NCBI GenBank assembly: GCA_043777675.1 | Contig: JAYWHR010000010.1 | Location: 5,979 to 69,978 of the forward strand | From: JANMDU01 sp043777675 | GTDB lineage: Bacteria > Pseudomonadota > Gammaproteobacteria > Burkholderiales > Burkholderiaceae_C | Direction: 5' to 3' | DNA length: 64,000 bases | Shown: positions 8,519 to 15,566 of the stretch, piece after piece | Layout of the letters: the number at the start of each line of letters is the position of its first letter | Numbering within the stretch: the first letter of the stretch is position 1 | Position numbers and translations under genes: made by a program | Notes under the pieces: generated by a model | What the model was told of the DNA's origin: nothing | Seen by the model: only the letters and a program-made list of their open reading frames with translations | The model's database searches: none

Positions 8519-9160
8519 ATGGCATCAAGCGCATTCGCTCGCATTGAGGCTGATGTGTTGCGGCTTGCTGCAACTATTCCCACTGGAAGAGTCACGTCAG
8601 CTTTGCAGCTTGGGGCGGTGATTGACGTGCCCGCACGGCATGTGGCGTACATCGTTTCGCGTTTGGATGAAGAAAAGCGAATCAAGCATGCGCTGCATCA
8701 CATCTGCGGCTCAAAGGGTGAGATTAAAGATTGGCAAAAAGCTCCTTTAGAGCAAGAGGGAGTGGCGGTGAAAGCCTCGCGTGTGATTGATTGGCCTGCG
8801 CTCTGCTTTGAATGGAGCGCGCAAGCCATCCGACTAGCCAAACCCTCGCGCACCACGCGCCCAGCCGAGCATGCACGCGAGATCACACCAAAAGGCTTAA
8901 CGCCCGCATTGTCAGAGCTTCGCGGCTTAGGGCCACGTTCAGTGGAGATGCTGGTGCAAGCAGGCATTGACACACCAGCAAAATTGCGCAAAACCGATCT
9001 GTACAAACTTTACCAACGCATCAAAGCGCAGCATCCACGTGCCAGCTTGAATTTGCTATACGCAATGATGGGAGCAGTCAGCAAAGACGACTGGCGCGTC
9101 GTGGCCAAAGAGCGGCGCAGCGAAGTGCTCATGCGCCTCGACGATATGGGACTGCTTTAA
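8519..9160 (+). CDS. MGMT-like DNA-binding domain fused to TfoX C-terminal domain
   Basis: This 213-residue protein has two parts. Residues 1-75 resemble the DNA-binding fold of O6-alkylguanine methyltransferases and alkyltransferase-like proteins (VLRLAATIPTGRVTS, then ARHVAYIVSRLDEE), but there is no PCHR active-site motif, so methyl transfer is not expected. Residues about 130-213 match the TfoX C-terminal domain (ELRGLGPRSVEMLVQAGI, then LLYAMMGAVSKDDWR), a helix-hairpin-helix type module. Together they suggest a non-catalytic DNA-binding protein. It is tightly coupled to the upstream DUF1439 gene. Function is inferred from domains only. Confidence 0.75.
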   Translation: MASSAFARIEADVLRLAATIPTGRVTSALQLGAVIDVPARHVAYIVSRLDEEKRIKHALHHICGSKGEIKDWQKAPLEQEGVAVKASRVIDWPALCFEWSAQAIRLAKPSRTTRPAEHAREITPKGLTPALSELRGLGPRSVEMLVQAGIDTPAKLRKTDLYKLYQRIKAQHPRASLNLLYAMMGAVSKDDWRVVAKERRSEVLMRLDDMGLL

Positions 9161-9187
9161 GGCAGCTGATTGCCCGGAAGCAATCGT

Positions 9188-10249
9188 TTAAGGCAATTGC
9201 TGCAGCGCCTGCATGTAAGGATGCGAGATCATGAGTTCATCCCATGGGATGGGCACAGTTTGCGGGAGCAGATTTAAGCGGCGCTGCTCGCTCATCTCAC
9301 TCGCATTGAATTGGCGCTTGGTTTGTGCCGCAGCCAAGCCATCGAGCAGCTCATCGACGGCCCTACCCTCGTCGCCCACACTTTGGTTGCAAAGCAAAAC
9401 CATGTCGCAGCCAGCATTGAGCGCAGTGATCGCAGCTTGCGTGTAGCTCACGCGCTTATCGTCAATCAAGCGAGCGCCTTCCATGCTTAGATCATCGCTA
9501 AAAATCGCGCCGGTGTAGCCAAAGTCACCGCGCAAAATCTCTTGCAGCCAACGCTTAGAAAAGCCTGCGGGGCGGCTATCAATCTTTGGATAAATGACAT
9601 GAGCTGGCATCACTGATTGCAAGCCTAAAGCGAGCCATTTGTAGGGTGCTGCGTCATCCGCAAGAATGGCTTTTAAGCTGCGCTTATCCACTGGAATTTC
9701 GGTATGAGAATCCGCTTTCACAAAACCATGGCCTGGGAAATGTTTACCGCAACTGCTCATGCCAGCGAGCAGCAAGCCATGCATCAAACTCTTAGCTAGC
9801 ACAGTGGCCACGCGCGGATCACGATGAAACGAGCGATCACCAATCACGGAGCTGCCGCCAAAATCTAAATCAAGCACGGGCGTGAAGCTCATGTCCACCC
9901 CGCAGGCGCGCAGTTCAGCGGCGAGGATGTAGCCGCAAGCTGTGGCTGCGTGCGTGGCTTGCAAGGCATCCTTCATCCATAAATCACCCAAAACTCGCAT
10001 TGGCGGCAGATGCGTGAAGCCATCCGTTTTGAAGCGCTGCACGCGGCCACCTTCATGATCGACCAAGATCAGTAAATCACTGCGAACAGCCTTGATCTGA
10101 GCGCAGAGATGTGTGAGCTGATCACGGTCTTTCCAGTTTCGCGCAAACAAAATTACCCCGCCCGTTAGCGGATTTTCGAGGCGTTTTTTATCCACCTTGG
10201 TCAGGGAGAGGCCAGCGACATCAAGGATGATGGGAGCGTGTTCGATCAT
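9188..10249 (-). CDS. nagZ: Beta-N-acetylhexosaminidase NagZ
   Basis: This family 3 glycoside hydrolase removes N-acetylglucosamine from muropeptides during cell-wall recycling in the cytoplasm. The 353-residue product has the NagZ hallmarks LVDHEGGRVQRF, DRSFHRDP, KHFPGHGFVKADSH with the catalytic His loop, and AIFSDDLSMEGA with the nucleophile Asp. I placed the start at ATG 10249 (MIEHAPIILDVAG), which matches the usual NagZ N-terminus. An upstream in-frame start at 10318 would add about 23 residues encoded by a dispersed repeat copy (FAGIESAHVAIKFIE). Downstream it converges on the TfoX-like gene. Confidence 0.95.
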   Translation of the reverse strand: MIEHAPIILDVAGLSLTKVDKKRLENPLTGGVILFARNWKDRDQLTHLCAQIKAVRSDLLILVDHEGGRVQRFKTDGFTHLPPMRVLGDLWMKDALQATHAATACGYILAAELRACGVDMSFTPVLDLDFGGSSVIGDRSFHRDPRVATVLAKSLMHGLLLAGMSSCGKHFPGHGFVKADSHTEIPVDKRSLKAILADDAAPYKWLALGLQSVMPAHVIYPKIDSRPAGFSKRWLQEILRGDFGYTGAIFSDDLSMEGARLIDDKRVSYTQAAITALNAGCDMVLLCNQSVGDEGRAVDELLDGLAAAQTKRQFNASEMSEQRRLNLLPQTVPIPWDELMISHPYMQALQQLP

Positions 10250-10259
10250 GGGTTTCTCT

Positions 10260-10312
10260 ATGAATTTGATAGCAACATGCGCAGATTCTATACCGGCAAA
10301 CAAGTGATTTCT
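10260..10312 (+). repeat. Dispersed CCGGC repeat, copy 3 (forward), upstream of nagZ
   Basis: TGATAGCAACATGCGCA is followed by the core GATTCTATACCGGCAA (10284-10298) and GATTTCTG. It lies directly before the chosen nagZ start and is open in the nagZ frame, so some start predictions would include it in the protein. Confidence 0.75.
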
Positions 10313-10335
10313 GCTCAAAATCGCGGAAAGAAGAT

Positions 10336-10412
10336 TGGCCTGCCCGGAGGGGATCGAACCCCCGACCCACAGCTTAGAAGGCTGTTGCTCTATCCAACTG
10401 AGCTACGGACAG
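10336..10412 (-). tRNA. tRNA-Arg (anticodon TCT)
   Basis: The minus strand gives a complete 77-base cloverleaf ending in an encoded CCA. The acceptor stem CTGTCCG pairs with CGGGCAG (one G-T pair). The D arm is TAGCTCAGTTGGATAGAGC, the anticodon loop is CTTCTAA with TCT, and the T arm carries GGTTCGATCC. It reads AGA codons. Confidence 0.96.
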
Positions 10413-10511
10413 TTAAGAAACTGTACTTTGCAAAACAAAACGCCCCGCAAACGGGAAGCTGCGAGGCGTTGGGACTGACTACTTGTGCGAAACAAGTCAA
10501 TCTACAAAACT

Positions 10512-10588
10512 TGGTCGGAGTACAAGGATTCGAACCTTGGACCCCCTGGTCCCAAACCAGGTGCGCTACCAGACTGCGCCACACTCCG
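10512..10588 (-). tRNA. tRNA-Pro (anticodon TGG)
   Basis: The minus strand gives a complete 77-base cloverleaf with encoded CCA. The acceptor stem CGGAGTG pairs with TACTCCG. The anticodon stem-loop CCTGGTTTGGGACCAGG shows anticodon TGG, and the T loop is GGTTCGAATCC. It lies 100 bases upstream of tRNA-Arg in the same direction, so the two are probably one transcript. Confidence 0.97.
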
Positions 10589-10653
10589 AAGAGGGAGATT
10601 ATAAACGAGCTTCGGGACTTTTTCAGAAGCGAAGCATTAAGCCGCCTGAAAAC

Positions 10654-12003
10654 TCAGCGCGACACCCTCAGCAGCTTACCGTTATCTGTTAACAGGTAAA
10701 TCCAGCCATCGGGCCCTAGGCGCACGTCGCGGATGCGCTCACCGCGGCTGCTCAGCAGGCGCTCGCGGAAAACTTCGCTTCTTCCATCGCTGCTGAGCAC
10801 CACGCGCCAAAGCGCTGTGCCGGCCAATGCGCCACTAAAAATGTTGCCGCGATATTCAGGAAACTTATCCCCACTGTAGAAAGCCAAACCGCTTGGCGCT
10901 ATGGAAGATTTTGAACCGCCCGTGTATGCAGTGCCATCACGCGTGAGCCAATAGCTCACCGGCTGCTCCATGCCGGCCTTGGCAGTGCCCTCGCCTACCT
11001 GCGTGGTGCTGCCATATTCTTGGCCATAGCTGATAACTGGCCAGCCGTAGTTTTTCCCACTCTCAACGCGATTGATCTCATCACCGCCTTGCGGGCCGTG
11101 TTCGCCCACCCAGAGCTCGCCGGTGGTGGGGTGCAGGGCTGCGCCTTGCGGATTTCTGTGGCCGTAGCTCCAGATGGCTTTTTGCGCGCCGGCTGCTGCA
11201 AAGCTCGGGTTGCCGGGTGCCGCAGTGCCTTCCGTGGTGATCCGCATCACTTTGCCGTTGCCGCGAGTGAGATCTTGGGCAAAGCCGCGCTGATCGTTGC
11301 TTAGCCTATCGCCAAGCGCAACGAAGAGGTAGCCATTCTTATCAAAGACCAAGCGCGAGCCGAAATGGCCGCTGGATGCCACTTTGGGTGTTTGACGGTA
11401 GATCACTGTCACCTCGCTGAGTGTGCGATCTGTTGCATTGAGCTTGGCGCGTACAACTGCTGTGCTGTTGATGCTGGCATTGGCACTGTCGTTCTCTGAA
11501 AAGGTCATGTAAATACGCTGATTGCTGGCATAAGCCGGATCAATGACTACATCGAGCAAACCGCCCTGCCCGCCGCTGTTGACCGCAGGCAGGCCACTGA
11601 CTGTGCCAACTGTGCTGCCATTGGCTGCTAGCAATTTCAATACGCCTGCCTTTTCCGTCACGAGCATGCGGCCATCAGGTAAGAAGGCCAAGCCCCAAGG
11701 GCTTGCGAGTGTGGTGTTGATCTCTGTGACTTGCAAGGTGAAGGTGGTGGTCAGCATCACTGCAGAGTTCGGGGTGGTCGGCGTGCTCGGCGTTACCGGC
11801 ATACCCGTGGTGGGCGTCGTCAAAGGATTTGTGTCCGGTGGGCTTTGCACCGCGGGAGCACTTTCGCCCGAGCCACCGCCTCCACAAGACACCATCCCTA
11901 TGCTGGTCAGGGCCATAAAAAGCAGAACAAGCGTGAACCCGCTTCCAAACATGCTGGCTGCACGATGCAAATGGACTCTTGTGTGTTGAATGATGTGTGT
12001 CAT
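10654..12003 (-). CDS. PQQ-dependent sugar (glucose/sorbosone) dehydrogenase-like lipoprotein
   Basis: The product resembles the soluble glucose/sorbosone dehydrogenase beta-propeller family: SPWGLAFLPDGRMLVTEK, GGQGGLLDVVIDPAY, IWSYGHRNPQG, ELWVGEHGPQGGDEIN and GKNYGWPVISYG are all characteristic. Family members oxidise aldose sugars with PQQ in the periplasm. A signal peptide ends in the lipobox MVSC followed by GGGG, so it should be a lipoprotein. The start is uncertain: an ATG at 12003 is used here; an ATG at 12069 has a GGAG six bases upstream but gives a very long leader, and 11952 gives the most compact signal peptide. A Thr/Pro-rich linker follows the lipobox. Confidence 0.85.
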   Translation of the reverse strand: MTHIIQHTRVHLHRAASMFGSGFTLVLLFMALTSIGMVSCGGGGSGESAPAVQSPPDTNPLTTPTTGMPVTPSTPTTPNSAVMLTTTFTLQVTEINTTLASPWGLAFLPDGRMLVTEKAGVLKLLAANGSTVGTVSGLPAVNSGGQGGLLDVVIDPAYASNQRIYMTFSENDSANASINSTAVVRAKLNATDRTLSEVTVIYRQTPKVASSGHFGSRLVFDKNGYLFVALGDRLSNDQRGFAQDLTRGNGKVMRITTEGTAAPGNPSFAAAGAQKAIWSYGHRNPQGAALHPTTGELWVGEHGPQGGDEINRVESGKNYGWPVISYGQEYGSTTQVGEGTAKAGMEQPVSYWLTRDGTAYTGGSKSSIAPSGLAFYSGDKFPEYRGNIFSGALAGTALWRVVLSSDGRSEVFRERLLSSRGERIRDVRLGPDGWIYLLTDNGKLLRVSR

Positions 12004-12221
12004 TGCGACAAGATAACTGCGCGGCGCGGAATAAGCGCTGCAAACTGCGAGTTGTGCAAACAGATGCATCATGGTCTCCAATGAGGTGAAGAAGAATTTT
12101 TACAAAACTTGCAGATATTGTCACCACAAAGCGCAAGCCAAGGAGATTGCGGCACCGTTGACACGCCAGTGGTATGTGCCGCCGTGGTATACATCGGCTT
12201 TCGCTGCGCAAGGAGTTTGTG

Positions 12222-12788
12222 ATGGATCGGAGAAGCCTCTTACTTGGCGCAGCTTGCGCCGCCCTACCTGTGCTTAGCTTGGCAGACGAAGCCGCATGGG
12301 CAGCTTTGAAAAAACCCAATGCCATCGTGCTCTTTCGCCACGCACTCGCCCCGGGCGGCGGCGATCCGCCCGGTTTTAAAGCAGGTGATTGCAGCACGCA
12401 GCGCAATTTGAACGATGAAGGCATTGTGCAAGCCAAGCGTATTGGGCAAACGCTGCGTGATCGCGGTATCAAGGTTCGTGCGGTCTGGCACTCCGAATGG
12501 TGCCGTACACGCGATACCGCGCGACTTGCCTTCCCCGATCTGCGCGCTCCAGCGCTCAAGCCTGAGCCAGCATTCAATTCTTTTTTCTCTGACCGTAGTA
12601 CCGAGCCAGTGCAAACCGCAGCCGCCCGCGAGTTGCTTGTGAAGTGGCAGGGCAAAGGCGCATTGGTCGTCGTCACGCATCAGGTCAACATCACGCAGCT
12701 GACCGAAATTTTTCCGCAATCGGGCGAAGGCATCGTACTCACGCGGCAAGGCAAACAACTGAGTGTGGCAGGGCGTATTCAGCCTTAA
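12222..12788 (+). CDS. Histidine phosphatase superfamily protein, exported
   Basis: The ATG at 12222 follows AAGGAG at a good distance. The 188-residue product begins MDRRSLLLGAACAALPVLSLA, a signal peptide with an RR pair near the start. The mature part has the histidine phosphatase motif IVLFRHA (about residues 37-43; RHG in most members), then TQRNLNDEGIVQAKRIG, SEWCRTRDTA and VVVTHQVNIT with the second catalytic His. These residues fit a periplasmic phosphatase of the SixA/phosphoglycerate-mutase-like branch. The substrate is not known. The upstream gene is divergent. A dispersed repeat copy lies between this gene and the next. Confidence 0.85.
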   Translation: MDRRSLLLGAACAALPVLSLADEAAWAALKKPNAIVLFRHALAPGGGDPPGFKAGDCSTQRNLNDEGIVQAKRIGQTLRDRGIKVRAVWHSEWCRTRDTARLAFPDLRAPALKPEPAFNSFFSDRSTEPVQTAAARELLVKWQGKGALVVVTHQVNITQLTEIFPQSGEGIVLTRQGKQLSVAGRIQP

Positions 12789-12815
12789 AGCTCATTTTTA
12801 TGCTTGTTTTTGAGG

Positions 12816-12871
12816 TGAAAATGCTCAGTAGCCGGCGTAGAATAAGCGTGGAGTGCTCCGCTTTTTATAGT
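12816..12871 (-). repeat. Dispersed CCGGC repeat, copy 4 (reverse)
   Basis: The inverse core TAGCCGGCGTAGAATA (12829-12844) is followed by AGCGTGGAGTGCTCCGC and TTTTTATAG. It ends about 10 bases before the start codon of the DsbA-like gene, so it forms most of that gene's leader. Confidence 0.75.
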
Positions 12872-12881
12872 GAATAAATGA

Positions 12882-13568
12882 ATGACCGCAAAAGCTCTAC
12901 AACTGGAAATCGTCAGCGACATCGTCTGCCCTTGGTGCTACATCGGCAAGCGCCGCATGGAGGCCGCGCTTGCATTGTTCGCCCAAGCGCACCCCGATCA
13001 ACCCGCGCCGCACGTTAGCTGGCTGCCTTTTCAGCTCAACCCCGATCTGCCACCAGAGGGCATGCTTCGCGCAGACTATTTGCAGCGCAAATTCGGCTCT
13101 CCCGACGGTGGGGGCATGTATGAGCGCGTGAGCGGTGAAGGCAAAAAAGAAGGCTTGGCTTTTGACTTTGCAGGCATCGCCCGCCAGCCCAATACGCTCA
13201 AAGCCCACGCTTTGCTTGCCGCCGCTTTGCAAAGCGACGAAACAGGCGCACTGCAAGCCGCCCTCAAAGAAGAGCTCATGAAAGCCTACTTTTGCGAAGC
13301 CGCAGACCTAACCCAAGACGCGACACTCCAGCGCATCGCTGCCCAAGCAGGCATGCCAGCAGAAGCCGCCCACGCAGTCCTGAGTGATACAGCCGGACAT
13401 CAAGAGGCTGCCGCGCAAGATGCCGAACTGCGCCGAATCGGCATCAACGGCGTGCCCTTCTTCATCATCAACCGAAAAATAGGTATTTCAGGCGCACAGC
13501 CACCAGAGGCATTGCTTGAAGCAATGGAGCAGGCGCTCTCAGGCTCTGCGGCTCAACCCGCTCTTTGA
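12882..13568 (+). CDS. DsbA family oxidoreductase (FrnE/2-hydroxychromene-2-carboxylate isomerase type)
   Basis: This 228-residue protein has a thioredoxin-fold start with the CXXC-like motif VCPWCYIGKRRME near residues 16-28 and the cis-Pro region GINGVPFFIINRK near 187-199, with a helical insert between. This is the FrnE-like branch of the DsbA family, normally cytoplasmic and without a signal peptide, as here. Such proteins act as thiol oxidoreductases or isomerases; the target is unknown. No strong ribosome binding site precedes the ATG at 12882, and the leader is largely formed by a repeat copy. It is convergent with the M66-like peptidase gene. Confidence 0.88.
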   Translation: MTAKALQLEIVSDIVCPWCYIGKRRMEAALALFAQAHPDQPAPHVSWLPFQLNPDLPPEGMLRADYLQRKFGSPDGGGMYERVSGEGKKEGLAFDFAGIARQPNTLKAHALLAAALQSDETGALQAALKEELMKAYFCEAADLTQDATLQRIAAQAGMPAEAAHAVLSDTAGHQEAAAQDAELRRIGINGVPFFIINRKIGISGAQPPEALLEAMEQALSGSAAQPAL

Positions 13569-13587
13569 CTCAAGTTGGCTTGCTAGG

Positions 13588-15549
13588 TCACTTCACAGCC
13601 AGCGTGGCAAGTGGTGGGGCGGCCGCAATCGCTGCGGTCGTCATGCCCCAGACCTTGGGCGTGTTCAGGAGTTCAAGTTTTTGAATCTTGCTGCCATTGG
13701 CTGGTACCGGCAGATTGACTGCCCATTGCAAAAAGCTTTCACTGTCTTTGGGGTCGGTGGCTTTAGCTTTCCATACATCGGGCTTCCACGATTCGCGCTG
13801 ACTTCCTTGCAAAATTCTGTAGGCGGTTGTTCCGTCTTGGTAGGTGGCTTTGACGGTGAAATCACAACCACTGTTTTTGCAGTACCTGTCGTACTCCATC
13901 CACTTATTGTTGATTTGGTCGGGGTATATCTTTTGTAGAGAAACGCCATCCATCGGGTCAATTGTTGCAACAGAGTTGCCCGTATGCCGAATGGGGTTGA
14001 AAAACTGCGAGACGTCGGGCGTACCGGCCAAGCTGTGGGTGACGTAAACAAGGTCAAGCTGCTTGTTGAGCAGCACTGGGTGCTCGGAAAACAGCCCCCA
14101 TTGGCCTGCATCTTTTGTGACCGGTTGATACGGCACCCAGGCTTGGGCTGCATCTAAACGCTCCAAGCCAGTGCCCGCCGCATTCAGCCGCGTTCTGCTA
14201 TGCGCCCATTTCAGCATTTTTGCGCTGTTGAAGTCTGAATACAACGGAAACACCGCTTTAGGATCTTTTGCATCCTCGGCTGAGTGCATGGGGTCAAAAC
14301 GGTAGCAACGCCCATTGGCGTCTTGTTGAAACGGTTGCCCGCCGCGCATGGCTCTTTTCACGTCGGTTGCGCTGCAGGTCGCGTAAAAAGAGTTTGGCGT
14401 AGTCAAAGGCGATCGAAAGTAGTTATTGGCTTGATCAAACCCCCAAGCGGATCCTTTTAGACTGCCTACCGCGTAGGGGTAAGTAGGCGGCGTTCCAAGC
14501 GCTGCTTCTGGTGAATGGCTCAAGCTCATGGCGTGTCCGCCCTCGTGCCACAGCAATCCTGGTGAAAAATCACCGACACCGACACCAGACCAGATGTACG
14601 CCACGCCACCCCAGTAGGCGTCACGCTCCTTTTTGCTGTTGAGCATCGTCACCCCGGCATAGTTGACCTTGTTCAACAAGCGATCACCAGACGCATTGTG
14701 AATCGTTGACGCGAAATCTAAAATATTCCTTCTGCGATCGTTGAACTTCAACTCTTCAGAAGAAAAAACCTTCGCGGCTGCCAAGCCTTTGTCTGGCGGC
14801 ACGATAAAGTAACTCGATTCAAAAGAGCCAAGTGGGTGGTCAACGATTTTCGTGGTTGAAAACGGCATGCCTGCTGCGGCCTGGGCGCGATCGTTGTCGG
14901 TCATCCCCATCACGCTAGCGTGTTCCTTGGTGGCACCAAACAACGCCATGGGAAGCAACTGAAAAGTGACGTCCACCTCTGGGGCCACACTGATCGGTAC
15001 AAAATCGGTGACGTCACGCGCACCATCGACCACGCGCACCACGAGCCCGAGTTGCACCCATTTACCCGGCACCACGGCTGACCACGCTTTTTTTGCATAG
15101 GGCTGCTCGCCCCCTTCTGATACAGGCAGTTTGTCAGGCGCTGCCAATGCAAGCTTGCCCAGCTGAACTTTTCCTTGCCAAACCTCAAGCTTGGGGGCAA
15201 TCAAACTGCCGCTGGCCCCATGCGCCAAAACCAAGACGTCACGCGCGGCCACTGTTTTTAAGTCTCCAGCTTCTTCAAGTGGCCATGTCAAACCTTGCGG
15301 CGCAACCACATGCGTCTGTGCCACTTCCAAAGATACGGCTGCGCCTTGCGCTGAAGAGGCAGGCGTTTGACTGTCCGCCGTGTCACTGCCTGACTTCCCG
15401 CCGCAAGCACTGGCAACGATGGCGCCAATCAAGCAAACCAGTAAAAGCGGTTTGAATTTTGATTCGCTTTTCTCTGTTACCGAGGTACGGATGTTATGCG
15501 CGGGATGCCCAGCATCCCTTTTAGATGGGTTGATTTGAAGTGTTTTCAT
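13588..15549 (-). CDS. Secreted M66-like (StcE/TagA type) metallopeptidase lipoprotein
   Basis: This 653-residue protein carries an N-terminal signal with the lipobox VASAC (cysteine near residue 49) followed by a Gly/Ser-rich linker. Near residue 335 it has LLWHEGGHAMSLSHS, a metzincin-like HEXXHXXXXXH zinc site. The surrounding sequence and a C-terminal beta-rich part resemble the M66 family (StcE, TagA), which cleave mucin-type glycoproteins outside the cell. The usual Gly of HEXXHXXGXXH is Ser here. It lies 17 bases after the M60 peptidase gene in the same direction, so they form an operon. The M66 assignment rests on motif and overall pattern; another zincin family is possible. Confidence 0.7.
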   Translation of the reverse strand: MKTLQINPSKRDAGHPAHNIRTSVTEKSESKFKPLLLVCLIGAIVASACGGKSGSDTADSQTPASSAQGAAVSLEVAQTHVVAPQGLTWPLEEAGDLKTVAARDVLVLAHGASGSLIAPKLEVWQGKVQLGKLALAAPDKLPVSEGGEQPYAKKAWSAVVPGKWVQLGLVVRVVDGARDVTDFVPISVAPEVDVTFQLLPMALFGATKEHASVMGMTDNDRAQAAAGMPFSTTKIVDHPLGSFESSYFIVPPDKGLAAAKVFSSEELKFNDRRRNILDFASTIHNASGDRLLNKVNYAGVTMLNSKKERDAYWGGVAYIWSGVGVGDFSPGLLWHEGGHAMSLSHSPEAALGTPPTYPYAVGSLKGSAWGFDQANNYFRSPLTTPNSFYATCSATDVKRAMRGGQPFQQDANGRCYRFDPMHSAEDAKDPKAVFPLYSDFNSAKMLKWAHSRTRLNAAGTGLERLDAAQAWVPYQPVTKDAGQWGLFSEHPVLLNKQLDLVYVTHSLAGTPDVSQFFNPIRHTGNSVATIDPMDGVSLQKIYPDQINNKWMEYDRYCKNSGCDFTVKATYQDGTTAYRILQGSQRESWKPDVWKAKATDPKDSESFLQWAVNLPVPANGSKIQKLELLNTPKVWGMTTAAIAAAPPLATLAVK

Positions 15550-15566
15550 GGCGGTGTTTATCGCTA

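Noticed and set aside
11675..12676. 333-codon minus-strand frame across the sugar dehydrogenase 5' end and the histidine phosphatase
   Set aside because: It overlaps two well-supported genes in other frames and spans a divergent promoter region.
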